The notes: a model not told the origin generated them from the sequence alone. A stretch of 64,000 nt of DNA from an uncultured Alphaproteobacteria bacterium (GCA_902826095.1 CADEDN010000001.1:62001-126000); one strand, 5' to 3'. Shown: positions 1 through 7,767, counted from the first letter of the stretch. A program made the numbers and translations.

Positions 1-665
1 TTGAATTCCGCATATTGGTCGAGCGAGCTGTCGAAATCAGCGAGGATCTCCCTTTCGTCGAGACTCGCAAGCGCGCGGATCTGGTATTCCGCCGACTCAA
101 AATGCGCGACCTTGTCGCCTTCCGACGACGCCCTCGCGAGGATCGCCTCTTCGGCCCCGCTCTCCGCCTCATATCCCTCTTTCTGCATGACGATCACCGA
201 CAGCGAGATCATCGCGAGCCAGGGCTTTAATGGCTCAAGGTTTCGCATCGGCACGCCGTACTTCGTCGCGATCTCGCCAAACCGCGCCGCGCGCTCGGGC
301 CCGAGCGTTGCGGACAGCGTGACGCCTTGCGGATTGAGTCCAAGCTCTTGCACGAGCGCCGCCATTTTCGCCTGGGCTTCAGCGCTCTTTGTGTCGACTT
401 CCGTCATCGTCGTCGGCGTTTCTTTCATCGCCGCCTCGAACGCGTCGCTCGTCCATTGCGTTGAGGCAGGCAAAATATGGAATGTGCCGAAGAGATAAAT
501 CGTCGAATCGGCGTCCGAGACGACCCACATCGCAGGGCCGGTCCCGGGCTTGGCCGCCGATGCGGCGCTTGCTGGCTCGGCGGCGGCGTCGTTCCTTTGT
601 CCGCAGGCGGATAAAAGGGCGAGCGCGGCGAAAAAGGTGATTCGGTTTATCATTTCCTTGCTCAT
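1..665 (-). CDS. TraB/GumN family lipoprotein (3' end cut by window)
   Basis: The reading frame runs off the left edge of the window. It starts at ATG 665, which overlaps the TGA of the mutase gene upstream (662-664) in an ATGA arrangement, so translation is probably coupled. A second ATG at 653 is possible but has no spaced ribosome-binding site. The N-terminus is a lipoprotein signal: a short hydrophobic stretch ending in the lipobox LSAC, then GQ. The mature part begins with WVVSDADSTIYLFGTFHILP, the typical opening of the TraB/GumN (PF01963) fold, with its GTFH motif. The family is related to Tiki-type membrane proteases, and bacterial members are periplasmic or outer-membrane lipoproteins of mostly unknown substrate. 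Role here is inferred from family only. Confidence 0.85.
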   Translation of the reverse strand, partial: MSKEMINRITFFAALALLSACGQRNDAAAEPASAASAAKPGTGPAMWVVSDADSTIYLFGTFHILPASTQWTSDAFEAAMKETPTTMTEVDTKSAEAQAKMAALVQELGLNPQGVTLSATLGPERAARFGEIATKYGVPMRNLEPLKPWLAMISLSVIVMQKEGYEAESGAEEAILARASSEGDKVAHFESAEYQIRALASLDEREILADFDSSLDQYAEF

Positions 666-2170
666 ATTTTCTGGTTGTACGCGCCGACTTCCTTGTGCTC
701 GCGCAGAACGGCGTCGAGTTCTGAGAACATTGCCCGCATGTTCGCTTCAGAGGTCGGGCTTTCGACGACGACGACAAGCTCCGGCTTGTTTGACGAGGCG
801 CGGATGAGGCCCCAGGTGCCGTCCGCGGCGGTGATCCTGACGCCGTTCACCGTGACGACGTCGCGGATTTTCTGGCCGATGATCTCGCCGCCTTCTCTCG
901 CGCGCTTCTCGATCGTCTTGACCACCTTGTCGACGACGCCGTATTTCGCCTCGTCGGCGCATTTCGGCGACATCGTCGGCGACTGCCAGGTCTTCGGCAG
1001 CGATTTTCTCATATCCGAAAGCTTCTGGTCCGGGCTGCGGTCGAGCATCTGCAAGAGCGCGATCGCCGCGACGAGGCCGTCGTCATAACCGCGCCCGATC
1101 GGCTTGTTGAAGAAGAAATGCCCGGATTTTTCAAATCCGGCGAGCGCGCCAAGCTCGTGGCTTTTCCTCTTGATGTAGGAATGGCCGGTCTTCCAGTATA
1201 TCGTCTTGGCGCCGTTCTTCCGTAGAACAGGATCGGTGACGAATAGCCCGGTCGATTTGACGTCGACGACGAATTGCGCGCCTTTGTGAAGCGCAGACAG
1301 ATCGCGCGCGATGAGAACGCCGATCTTGTCGGCGAAAATTTCCTCCCCCTCGTCGTCGACAACGCCGCAGCGGTCGCCGTCCCCATCAAAGCCGAGCGCG
1401 AGATCGGCGCCGTGCTCTTTGACCGCGCGCTGCATCGCATGCAGCATTTCAAGATCTTCCGGGTTCGGATTGTATTTCGGGAACGAATAATCGAGCTCCG
1501 CGTCCATGGGGACGACCTCAACGCCGAGGCGCTTCAGCGCGTCCGGCGCATAAGCGCCAGCGGTGCCGTTGCCGCAAGCGGCTACGACTTTCAACTTGCG
1601 CTTGATCGCGCCCGCCTTCGCGAGATCGTCGATATAAAGATCGCGCAGACCCTCGACCCATTTATAGGCGCCGCCCGGATAGGCGCGTCCCTTTCCTTCA
1701 AGCACGATTTCCTTGAGACGGCCCATTTCGTCCGGTCCAAAGGTCAGCGGCCGGTCAAAGCCCATCTTGACGCCGGTCCAGCCGTTTTCGTTGTGGCTTG
1801 CGGTCACCATCGCGACGGCCGGGATGTCGAGCGCGAATTGCGCGAAATAGGCGACGGGGGACAGGGCGAGGCCGATGTCGTTGACCTCGATGCCGGCGGC
1901 CATGAGGCCGACGGTCAGCGCCTGCTTGATCGACGTCGAATAGCTGCGGAAATCATGCCCGACGACGATCCGCGGCGGCTTGCCCGCCTCGCGGATGAGC
2001 GTGCCGAGGCCAAGGCCGAGCGCCTGGACGCCGAGGAGATTGATCTCCGGCCCGTAGAGCCAGCGCGCGTCATATTCGCGAAAGCCGGTCGGCTTGACGA
2101 GCGGCGTCACCTCATAGGCGAGGCTGTTGGCTTTAAGATCTGCTCTCGGCGTCGGCAGGGCGTTGGTCAT
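662..2170 (-). CDS. Phosphomannomutase/phosphoglucomutase
   Basis: A cytoplasmic alpha-D-phosphohexomutase that interconverts hexose 1- and 6-phosphates (mannose and/or glucose) for envelope polysaccharide precursors. The protein has 502 residues from ATG 2170, the usual size for the ManB/AlgC group. It shows the phosphoserine loop TASHNENGWTGVK, the metal loop GFDGDGDR, the sugar-binding segment FEKSGHFFF and a C-terminal phosphate-binding segment. The frame is open upstream to 2287, but that extension lacks similarity to the family; the conserved GFREYDARW lies 27 residues after the chosen start. It is the first gene of a two-gene unit with the TraB-like lipoprotein downstream. Substrate preference cannot be read from sequence. 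Confidence 0.93.
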   Translation of the reverse strand: MTNALPTPRADLKANSLAYEVTPLVKPTGFREYDARWLYGPEINLLGVQALGLGLGTLIREAGKPPRIVVGHDFRSYSTSIKQALTVGLMAAGIEVNDIGLALSPVAYFAQFALDIPAVAMVTASHNENGWTGVKMGFDRPLTFGPDEMGRLKEIVLEGKGRAYPGGAYKWVEGLRDLYIDDLAKAGAIKRKLKVVAACGNGTAGAYAPDALKRLGVEVVPMDAELDYSFPKYNPNPEDLEMLHAMQRAVKEHGADLALGFDGDGDRCGVVDDEGEEIFADKIGVLIARDLSALHKGAQFVVDVKSTGLFVTDPVLRKNGAKTIYWKTGHSYIKRKSHELGALAGFEKSGHFFFNKPIGRGYDDGLVAAIALLQMLDRSPDQKLSDMRKSLPKTWQSPTMSPKCADEAKYGVVDKVVKTIEKRAREGGEIIGQKIRDVVTVNGVRITAADGTWGLIRASSNKPELVVVVESPTSEANMRAMFSELDAVLREHKEVGAYNQKI

Positions 2171-2875
2171 TCGGAGAACTCTCTGACTGGCGAGGTCGGC
2201 GCGGCGCAGAATAGGGAGGTCGCCGCCAAGCGCAACCGAGGCGCGCCCGAAATTCGCCGGGCCATTTTTCGTCGCCCTGCGTGACAATTCGGCTCTCCAT
2301 GCGGGACGCAGCCCGAAAAGCCCTGCTTTTCACCGTCGGAAAAGCCCGGCGAATTCACCATACTGACAGGGTGAAGAAAGCGGGCGAATTCCGACCCCTT
2401 GAAACCCGCGTATCGTGAATTCATGCAGGCGGTCGCGCTGGCGTCCGCAGCGTTCACGCTTTTCATTACCATCGCCGGCGCCGCGAATTCCGGCGCTCCG
2501 GCGCCGTCCTGGTCTTCAGCCTGTTTCAACGCGTGGTCCGTCACAACCCATTCCCTTTCCAGCTCTATAACGCGCTAGGCCGTTCATTCCGTCGCAGGGT
2601 CAGCGCCGGTCGCCGACGCCATCCTAAAACGCCGTCGAGGGTGTGGGACGGATTTATTTTCAGCTTACGGAACAATGAGATGGGCGGATATTCGCCAAAA
2701 ATGAGAAATCGCGCGTTGCGATTCGTCCGACCTCGCGGAGTCGGTTTCAATGCGCCTTGCTCCCGCGGCATCTCCCTAACCGGCGCAGAACAGGGCGTTC
2801 CGGAACGGCTGGCGACGGCTCAAGCCTTTCGCAATGCGGTATGCGCCGATCCGTCATTCGCCGAACAAAATTCGC
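2171..2875. other. 705-bp gap without a convincing gene
   Basis: Both flanking genes are on the minus strand: the mutase starts at 2170 and the glutaminase-like gene ends at 2876. The region is somewhat less GC-rich than its neighbours. A plus-strand 50-codon frame at 2423-2575 begins with a weak signal-peptide-like segment, and a minus-strand frame covers 2171-2544, but neither has a good ribosome-binding site or recognisable similarity. It most likely holds the promoter of the mutase operon and decayed sequence. Confidence 0.4.
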
Positions 2876-3988
2876 CTACGGACAATGGGCGTAGGGCGGC
2901 GGGCCGTCCTGGATCGCGCGGGTCTGCAAGGCGAGGCGATAGACGCCGAGATAGTAATTCGTGTCGGCATAGCCGGGATCATCCGGCTGCGACCAGATCC
3001 AATTATAGTATGTACCGTCCGTGTCGGTCAGCGTCGCGTTCGGATTTTTCTGGACGTTCTTCCACGTCGCTTTTGAGACTGGTGTCGCGAATAGCGACGG
3101 ATCGATCACCATCCGCTCGCTCCAGAACCACCAGAATTTCCGCACGCAAAGCGTCGGCGCGACATGCCAGCCCCAGCCCGGCACTTCGCAAGTCGGATGA
3201 TTGCGCGTGTCCGGATGCAGCTTCCAGCCTTGAATCCAGACCTTCTTCGGTTTCAGCCCCATCGCCAGCATCAGCCGCACCATCTCATGGGCGCGCGCCC
3301 AGCAGCCGTCATCCGGATAGAGGAAAGGGATGCAGGGCGCCGGAACAGTGAGCGGCGCGCAGCTCGTCGCCGCCATCGCGTCAAAAACCTGCTGGGCTTT
3401 GGAGGCCGAGACGCAGCCGAACCACCACCACCAGCGCCACGGCCAGATCGGCCAGCACAAGACCCAGCGGAAAAACTCCCTGATCCATCGGATCGGCGGC
3501 CATTTCGGCTTTGGAAAGGGCGGCAGGTCGCCGTCGAGCCCCGGGCGGAAGTCGCGGACGTCGATGATCGTTCCGTCATTCTCGAACGTGACGATCAGCA
3601 CGCGCTCGCGCTCGGCGCCCCTGAGGCGTTCGGCGAAGGCGGCGAAATCGGGGTTCGATATTTTCAGCGTACGGATCGCGTGGCTCATTTCGAGAAGAAC
3701 GCCGAGCGAATCATCGTCAAGCGTTCTAACTTCGGAGACGCGCGAGACGTCGGGCAGGAGGAGGCGGCGGATCATCTGCGTCGCCGGATCGATATCGAGA
3801 TAGACGGGCCTGCCGAGCCGCGCCGCGCCGTCGAGGATGCGGGCGAGCCCTTCGGATTTCGGGTCTTCGGGGTTGAGCCTCGCCCGCCTCTCGCCGCCGA
3901 GGATGACGGCGCGTTCGCCGCGTGTTCGCTCTTCGATTGGGGGATCAAGCCGCACAACGCGGCCGACAAGGGCGTTCGGATCAGGCAT
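2876..3988 (-). CDS. Protein-glutaminase-like (glutamine deamidase) enzyme
   Basis: 370 residues. The C-terminal half carries the triad layout of protein-glutaminase (Chryseobacterium type, a papain-like protein-glutamine deamidase): DDGCWARAHEM with Cys229, GWHVAP with His275, and MVIDPSLF with Asp296. Such enzymes convert glutamine side chains in proteins to glutamate. The N-terminal 160 residues are not recognised; they contain repeated acidic and basic segments and no signal peptide. Between the two parts lies a striking segment with 8 Trp in residues 175-189, perhaps membrane-interacting. Several Cys residues (178, 192, 210, 219, 267, 281, 369) could form disulfides. The gene stands alone, with a CRP-like box 180 bp upstream. 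The fold call is good; substrate and export route are unknown. Confidence 0.7.
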   Translation of the reverse strand: MPDPNALVGRVVRLDPPIEERTRGERAVILGGERRARLNPEDPKSEGLARILDGAARLGRPVYLDIDPATQMIRRLLLPDVSRVSEVRTLDDDSLGVLLEMSHAIRTLKISNPDFAAFAERLRGAERERVLIVTFENDGTIIDVRDFRPGLDGDLPPFPKPKWPPIRWIREFFRWVLCWPIWPWRWWWWFGCVSASKAQQVFDAMAATSCAPLTVPAPCIPFLYPDDGCWARAHEMVRLMLAMGLKPKKVWIQGWKLHPDTRNHPTCEVPGWGWHVAPTLCVRKFWWFWSERMVIDPSLFATPVSKATWKNVQKNPNATLTDTDGTYYNWIWSQPDDPGYADTNYYLGVYRLALQTRAIQDGPPPYAHCP

Positions 3989-4139
3989 CGGGCGCCTCCT
4001 TTAAAGGCGCGGGGCGCGCGCGCATCTTCGAGCGCCCAGCGTCACTGCAAGCTCATGAAACCGCAAACGGTATCCAGCCGACGCAACGACTGCGGGAATG
4101 ATACGCCGCGCGATCGTGCGGCGCAAAGGATTCCTATGG

Positions 4140-4183
4140 TGAATATTGCCGTGAATTTGACGCAAATTGTGCGGTAGGTCACA
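4140..4183 (-). promoter_or_regulatory. CRP-like box upstream of the glutaminase-like gene
   Basis: TGTGCGGTAGGTCACA at 4168-4183 is a TGTG-N7-TCACA palindrome of the CRP class. It differs at only two positions from the box at 5279-5294 ahead of the metzincin gene. Reading toward the glutaminase-like gene, a possible -10 (TATTCA) lies at 4145-4140, beginning 30.5 nt from the box centre. The box is about 180 bp from the start codon, so the leader would be long. Confidence 0.4.
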
Positions 4184-4214
4184 GTCGGCGCTCGATCGCC
4201 GCGTCTACGAGAAG

Positions 4215-4418
4215 TCAAACGCTGTCGGCGGCGCGGTGCTTCGCGAACGCACCGATCGCGCAGGCGTTAGAGCCTTTCTCGACATGAGAAAAGAATTTGT
4301 AGGCTGACGGCTTATCGATTCCGCGCTCGCGAAACCACCGCCAATAGTCGGCGTCGATCGCCGCATGGTCGTTCTGATGGGCGGCGCGCACGAAGTCGCG
4401 GCTGCGCAGAACGGACAA
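4215..4418 (-). pseudogene. Possible gene remnant, 67 codons
   Basis: The frame reads from TTG 4418 to a stop at 4215, and is open back to a stop at 4482-4484 without a better start codon. Its product is compositionally protein-like (segments RSRDFVRAAHQND, DYWRWFRERG, AYKFFSHVEKG) rather than the Arg/Ala/Pro-rich text of shadow frames here. There is no clear ribosome-binding site. I do not recognise the family. It could be the tail of a decayed gene or a short real gene; I favour a remnant. Confidence 0.3.
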
Positions 4419-4584
4419 GCCGACTTCCTTCTCCCATCCTCCAACACGCGCCGTCGCGATCGCGCTCCAGAGGCGACAGGTTCATTTTGCCGAGACTGTT
4501 TGCCGGGCGCGCGCGGCATCGCGCCGATCCGCTCAGCGCCGCCCAGGAATAAGGGAGGATTTGGAGGAGAATCGGCGCGCATCA

Positions 4585-4625
4585 TTGACATCGGTCAAGT
4601 CGCGCCCGGCGGCGGCGGCGATAAT
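4585..4625 (+). promoter_or_regulatory. FNR-type box and -10 of the PNPOx gene
   Basis: TTGACATCGGTCAA at 4585-4598 is a perfect TTGAC-N4-GTCAA palindrome of the CRP/FNR superfamily. GATAAT at 4620-4625 is a 5/6 match to a -10 hexamer and begins 28.5 nt after the box centre, which is the class II activator layout (box centred near -41.5). The start codon follows at 4653. The same palindrome class occurs at 61758 at nearly the same distance from its gene. Confidence 0.6.
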
Positions 4626-4652
4626 CAAGGCGGATGGAAAGGAGACCACTTC

Positions 4653-5123
4653 ATGACCGTTCCGCTCGACCCCAAAACCCTCAAATTCGTTGTGCAGGTC
4701 CTCGCCGATACGCCCGACATCACGATCGCGACGAAGCGCCCCGACGGGTTTCCGCAAGCGACCGTCGTTTCGTTCGCGCATGACGGCGCGACGATCTATT
4801 TCGGCTGCGGCGCGAAATCGCAAAAGGCGCAAAACATCGCCCATGACAATCGCGTCTCGGCGACGGCGACGCCGCCCTACAAGGACTGGAGTCATATTCG
4901 CGGCCTGTCGATCGGCGCGCGCGCTTATCCGGTGACGGACGACAAGGAGGCGACGCGCGTCGGTCAGCTGATGATGAAGCGCTTCCCCGAAGCGGAAGGG
5001 CTCGAAGCGATGACGAAAGACTTCGACATGAAGCTCTATCGCCTCGATCCTGAAGTCATTTCGATCCTCGATTACGAAAAAGGCTTCGGCCACACCGAGT
5101 TGAAGACCGCGCTGGCGGGGTGA
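4653..5123 (+). CDS. Pyridoxamine 5'-phosphate oxidase-like flavin-binding protein
   Basis: 156 residues with the split-barrel FMN-binding architecture of the PNPOx-like superfamily: DTPDITIATKRPDG, then QATVVSFAHDGATIYFGCG, then NRVSATATPPYKDW. Members bind FMN, F420 or heme and many have unknown substrates. ATG 4653 is chosen because AAGGAG sits 7 nt upstream and the protein begins in the family register; the open frame further upstream (to 4365) is antisense to other sequence. The gene stands alone behind an FNR-type promoter, suggesting oxygen- or redox-linked expression. The last 26 codons are duplicated as a decayed copy at 6870-6947. Confidence 0.8.
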   Translation: MTVPLDPKTLKFVVQVLADTPDITIATKRPDGFPQATVVSFAHDGATIYFGCGAKSQKAQNIAHDNRVSATATPPYKDWSHIRGLSIGARAYPVTDDKEATRVGQLMMKRFPEAEGLEAMTKDFDMKLYRLDPEVISILDYEKGFGHTELKTALAG

Positions 5124-5278
5124 GAAGCGCGAAGGGCGGCGCCTGGCGTCACTGCGACGTGGAACGCAAGGGTTTGCGCGGGCATTGATCAGCATGCGCC
5201 CGGATGACGGCGCGAAAAAGCCGGTCACCGCGATTGCGTATCGCGACGATTCGACTACGCGCCCAAAACAACCGAGGC

Positions 5279-5321
5279 TGTGCTGTAAGTCACACCAGCC
5301 CGCAAAAGCGCGCGTTATCTT
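5279..5321 (+). promoter_or_regulatory. CRP-like box and -10 of the metzincin gene
   Basis: TGTGCTGTAAGTCACA at 5279-5294 is a TGTG-N7-TCACA palindrome, nearly identical to the one at 4168-4183. TATCTT at 5316-5321 is a possible -10 whose start lies 29.5 nt after the box centre, again class II geometry. The gene start is at 5379. Confidence 0.5.
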
Positions 5322-5378
5322 CTTAGAGACCGGGCGCATCGCGCGCCCGCGACAATTATCGCAAAAATGGAGGCGTTC

Positions 5379-6344
5379 ATGGTCTTGCGCGCCGTGTCAC
5401 CCATAATCGCGTTCGCCGCCGCGGCGGCGATTTCAGGCTGCGACACCGTTCGTGTGTCGAATGCGTTCAGCAATTCAGGATTGCTGGTCGATGGCGGGTT
5501 GAACAATGGTTCGGTTGTGAACGACCGTCGACGCACGCGCGACGGCGACGGCGTCGTCAGCGTCAATGTCGGGCGGCTTCGATCGGCTTCGGCGCCCGGC
5601 CGCAATGAGGCGGTCGCCTTCGGCATGAACCGGGCGGCGACGCGCGCGGCGGCGGGCTGGTCGAGCGGTCGCGATACGGTCGACTTGCGGCTCGGCGACC
5701 CGATCCCGATCGGCGTCACCATCTGGATCGTGCAGGGGCCGTTCGACGCGCAACGATCGCACGCCTTCACCACCTGCCTGCAGACGCTCGGCATCTGGTT
5801 CTGGGAGCGGACGGGTTTCCTCCTCAACAATTGCGACATGCGCGACGCGACGCGCGATCCCGACATCACCAATGCCATCCTCAACTCCGTCGGCGGCGAC
5901 AACCGCAACTGGAACGATTTTTCGACCCTCATCGGCTTCGACGCCGGCCGCATCAATATCTACTGGATCAACACCGTCGAAGGCGCGACGACGACCGGAT
6001 GGTCGGATTTCGGCGGCCGCATCGTCATGGGGCGGAACACCGGGCTCGAACTTCTCGTGCACGAGATAGGCCACGGTTTCAGCCTGTTTCATCCGGTTTC
6101 CTGCGGCGGCGCGACGGCGACATGGGACGACACGAACATCATGGCGCCGTGCTCTTCGACGCGCGAATTTGTGACGGAAGGACAGAATTTCCGAATGCAC
6201 TTCAATCCAGACTCGTCCGTCAACGCGCTCTATGGCGCGCGGCCCGGCGCGCCGACCGAGGATTGCCGGAATGTCGGCGAGACGGCGGCGTGCCCGGCGG
6301 TCGAACGCCGACTTTGGGATGACGGCGCGTTTCTTGCGAATTAG
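5379..6344 (+). CDS. Metzincin-type zinc metalloprotease lipoprotein
   Basis: About 321 residues from ATG 5379, which has GGAGG at 5369-5373; an ATG at 5367 overlaps that ribosome-binding site and is less likely. A hydrophobic signal ends in the lipobox ISGC, so the enzyme is probably a lipoprotein facing the periplasm or the surface. Residues 228-238 read HEIGHGFSLFH, the HExxHxxGxxH-like zinc site of metzincins (with S in place of the usual G). A Met-turn candidate NIMAP follows at about 253-257. Cys residues near 242 and 258 flank this site and may pair. The first 90 residues are low-complexity and not recognised. A small exported protein gene follows 10 bp downstream, suggesting a two-gene unit. 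Substrate unknown. Confidence 0.78.
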   Translation: MVLRAVSPIIAFAAAAAISGCDTVRVSNAFSNSGLLVDGGLNNGSVVNDRRRTRDGDGVVSVNVGRLRSASAPGRNEAVAFGMNRAATRAAAGWSSGRDTVDLRLGDPIPIGVTIWIVQGPFDAQRSHAFTTCLQTLGIWFWERTGFLLNNCDMRDATRDPDITNAILNSVGGDNRNWNDFSTLIGFDAGRINIYWINTVEGATTTGWSDFGGRIVMGRNTGLELLVHEIGHGFSLFHPVSCGGATATWDDTNIMAPCSSTREFVTEGQNFRMHFNPDSSVNALYGARPGAPTEDCRNVGETAACPAVERRLWDDGAFLAN

Positions 6345-6354
6345 GGAGGAAGCC

Positions 6355-6867
6355 ATGTTGCGACTTTGCCTGATCGTCCTTTCCGCCGCCGCGCTTGCGC
6401 TCTCACCCGCGCGCGCGCAGTACAGCGCCGATGTCGAAGCGCTGCTCGCCTATGATTGCGGGTCTGCGGAAAAATTGGACGCGTTCTCGACGCTCGCGCG
6501 CGCGCTCGGCGCGGACGCCGAGCGCGCATTCCTCGCCGCGATCGAGGGCGGCGCGCCCGCGGCGATGCGCGCGGCGGAGGAAAAGCGCCTTGCCGTCAGC
6601 TACGACCACCTCGCGGAGATTCTGGCGAAAGAAGGCGCGCCGGTCGCGCGCGCGATGGAGGAGGGCGGCCCCGCCCTTCCGGCGCGTCAATCGTTCATCG
6701 CCGACGGCCTTAAGCGCCTCGACATCCGCGCGCGTGAAAACGCGGTGCGCGGCCTCGGCGCCGTCGGCGGCGCGGCTGCGGCGGACGCTGTCCGGCGCGC
6801 AGCGGCGGCGGACGCCGATCTCCGCCTTCTCGCCGACGCTGCGCTGAAGGAAATTTCCTCACGCTAG
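6355..6867 (+). CDS. Small exported alpha-helical protein, unknown function
   Basis: 170 residues from ATG 6355, which has the ribosome-binding site AGGGAGGA. The N-terminus is a Sec signal peptide ending in PARAQ (cleavage near residue 21). The mature part is Ala/Glu/Arg-rich and predicted helical, and its C-terminal 50 residues look like one or two HEAT-type helical pairs (GLKRLDIRARENAVRGLG, then AADAVRRAAAADADLRLLADAAL). There are few Cys and no catalytic motif. It lies 10 bp after the metzincin and may be a substrate, inhibitor or adaptor for it; that is inference from position only. A relic of another gene begins 3 bp after its stop. Confidence 0.7.
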   Translation: MLRLCLIVLSAAALALSPARAQYSADVEALLAYDCGSAEKLDAFSTLARALGADAERAFLAAIEGGAPAAMRAAEEKRLAVSYDHLAEILAKEGAPVARAMEEGGPALPARQSFIADGLKRLDIRARENAVRGLGAVGGAAAADAVRRAAAADADLRLLADAALKEISSR

Positions 6868-6869
6868 TC

Positions 6870-6947
6870 GACCCGGAAGTCCTCCCGATTCGCGATGACG
6901 AAAAGGGCTTCGGCTAGACGGAGTTGAAGACGGGGCTGGCGGGGTGA
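6870..6947 (+). pseudogene. Relic of a second PNPOx-like gene (3' end only)
   Basis: Aligned without gaps to 5046-5123, the last 78 nt of the PNPOx-like gene, this segment matches at 64 of 78 positions (82% by hand count), including the TGA. Read in the same frame it gives DPEVLPIRDDEKGFG, then a TAG where the intact gene has CAC (His), then TELKTGLAG and stop. Nothing of the rest of the gene is visible upstream, where the small exported protein gene ends at 6867. This is the scar of a tandem duplication or of gene replacement. Confidence 0.8.
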
Positions 6948-6993
6948 ATGGCTGAAGCAGCGGGGAAGCATCGCCGAGGCGCGTCCCCGCTGT

Positions 6994-7407
6994 TCACATC
7001 AGCCAGCGGACCGGGCGATCCCGCGGCGGAATCGCGACGATCTGCGAGGCGTCGCGCCAGACGATGTCGCCCGGCGCCGCGGACGTCGCGAACCGGATCG
7101 GGGTCCCGGCTTCGTCAAGGAGCGCCTTTAGCGCGTAGGCGTGTGCAATCGGCTCTTGCGCTTCCGGGCGGAACCAGCAGACGCCCGCGTAAGGCCGCGC
7201 CGAACGGCGGGTGACGACGCCGAAACGCTCGGGAACGTCAAGGCGCTCCTCGAACCAGGCGATTTCCTCCGCGATCGCGCCGCGCAGCCACTCCGGAACC
7301 GTGGGCGAGCGTCGCGCCGCATAAGCAGGTCCGAAAATGCCGGCGTCCGCCCGCGCGCGAGACAGCGCGACAGGCGCGATGAAGCGAACATACAGCCTTG
7401 CGCACAC
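6994..7407 (-). CDS. Conserved-looking hypothetical protein
   Basis: 137 residues from GTG 7407, chosen because GGAGG lies 7 nt upstream; the frame is open further to 7512 but that part is not protein-like. The product opens with YVRFIAPVALSRARADAGIFGPAY and ends with DIVWRDASQIVAIPPRDRPVRWLM. It is soluble, with no signal peptide or membrane segment. A Trp-rich helix (EWLRGAIAEEIAWFEERL) precedes RFGVVTRRSARPYAGVCWFRPEAQEPIAHAY. I do not recognise the family. The stop is followed at once by a 9-bp inverted repeat (6958-6966 with 6984-6992) that may end the transcript. The strong promoter at 7652-7680 reads toward it. Confidence 0.55.
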   Translation of the reverse strand: MCARLYVRFIAPVALSRARADAGIFGPAYAARRSPTVPEWLRGAIAEEIAWFEERLDVPERFGVVTRRSARPYAGVCWFRPEAQEPIAHAYALKALLDEAGTPIRFATSAAPGDIVWRDASQIVAIPPRDRPVRWLM

Positions 7408-7564
7408 AGGTTTTCCTCCGCCCGCGCACAAAACGCGGGTCGCCAAAGGACGGGCGCGGACGATACACGCGGCCTCGCGCGGGCGGTCGCAACCCGTCGA
7501 ACAATCGATCAATGATGATGCGTTAGGGCCGCCCTGGCGGCCGCAGCGCCGAGCCTCGCGCGCC

Positions 7565-7624
7565 TTACCGGCGCGTCTTGGGCCGGCGAAAGCGCGAAGG
7601 CGATGCGAAACTGTCGTTCGTCAT
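7565..7624 (-). CDS. Candidate 19-residue peptide or leader ORF
   Basis: ATG 7624 has the ribosome-binding site GGAGGCAGGAC directly upstream and lies 28 nt after a textbook -10. The product is 19 residues (MTNDSFASPSRFRRPKTRR), with a basic tail. A GC-rich inverted repeat follows at 7533-7550. It could be a leader peptide for the gene at 6994-7407 or a free small protein. Support comes from the promoter and ribosome-binding site only, not from similarity. Confidence 0.4.
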   Translation of the reverse strand: MTNDSFASPSRFRRPKTRR

Positions 7625-7651
7625 GTCCTGCCTCCGGTTTCTGGAGGCGCG

Positions 7652-7680
7652 GAAATAGGGGGGATGCGGAGCATTGTCAA
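7652..7680 (-). promoter_or_regulatory. Strong sigma-70 type promoter
   Basis: On the minus strand TTGACA (7680-7675) is followed after exactly 17 bp by TATTTC (7657-7652). A consensus -35 with optimal spacing is unusual in this GC-rich window. It drives the 19-codon ORF and probably the hypothetical gene at 6994-7407. Confidence 0.6.
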
Positions 7681-7767
7681 GGCGGCCGCCATGAAGGCGT
7701 CAATTCTCAGGTAGGCGGCGCTGTCGGCGCGCGCGGGATCTGGGCGGCACGTCAGGCTTTCAGCGTC

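Noticed and set aside
1274-2284. Long plus-strand frame opposite the mutase gene
   Set aside because: It lies wholly antisense to a clear phosphohexomutase. Long open antisense frames are expected with GC-rich third positions, and the translation is Arg/Ala-rich without a domain.
2167-2544. 125-codon minus-strand frame upstream of the mutase
   Set aside because: No ribosome-binding site, overlaps the mutase start out of frame, and the second half is Arg/Ser-rich shadow-like text.
6958-6992. Inverted repeat CAGCGGGGA/TCCCCGCTG as a terminator
   Set aside because: The stem is good and lies just after the stop of the gene at 6994-7407, but there is no T run, so I only mention it in the gene entry.
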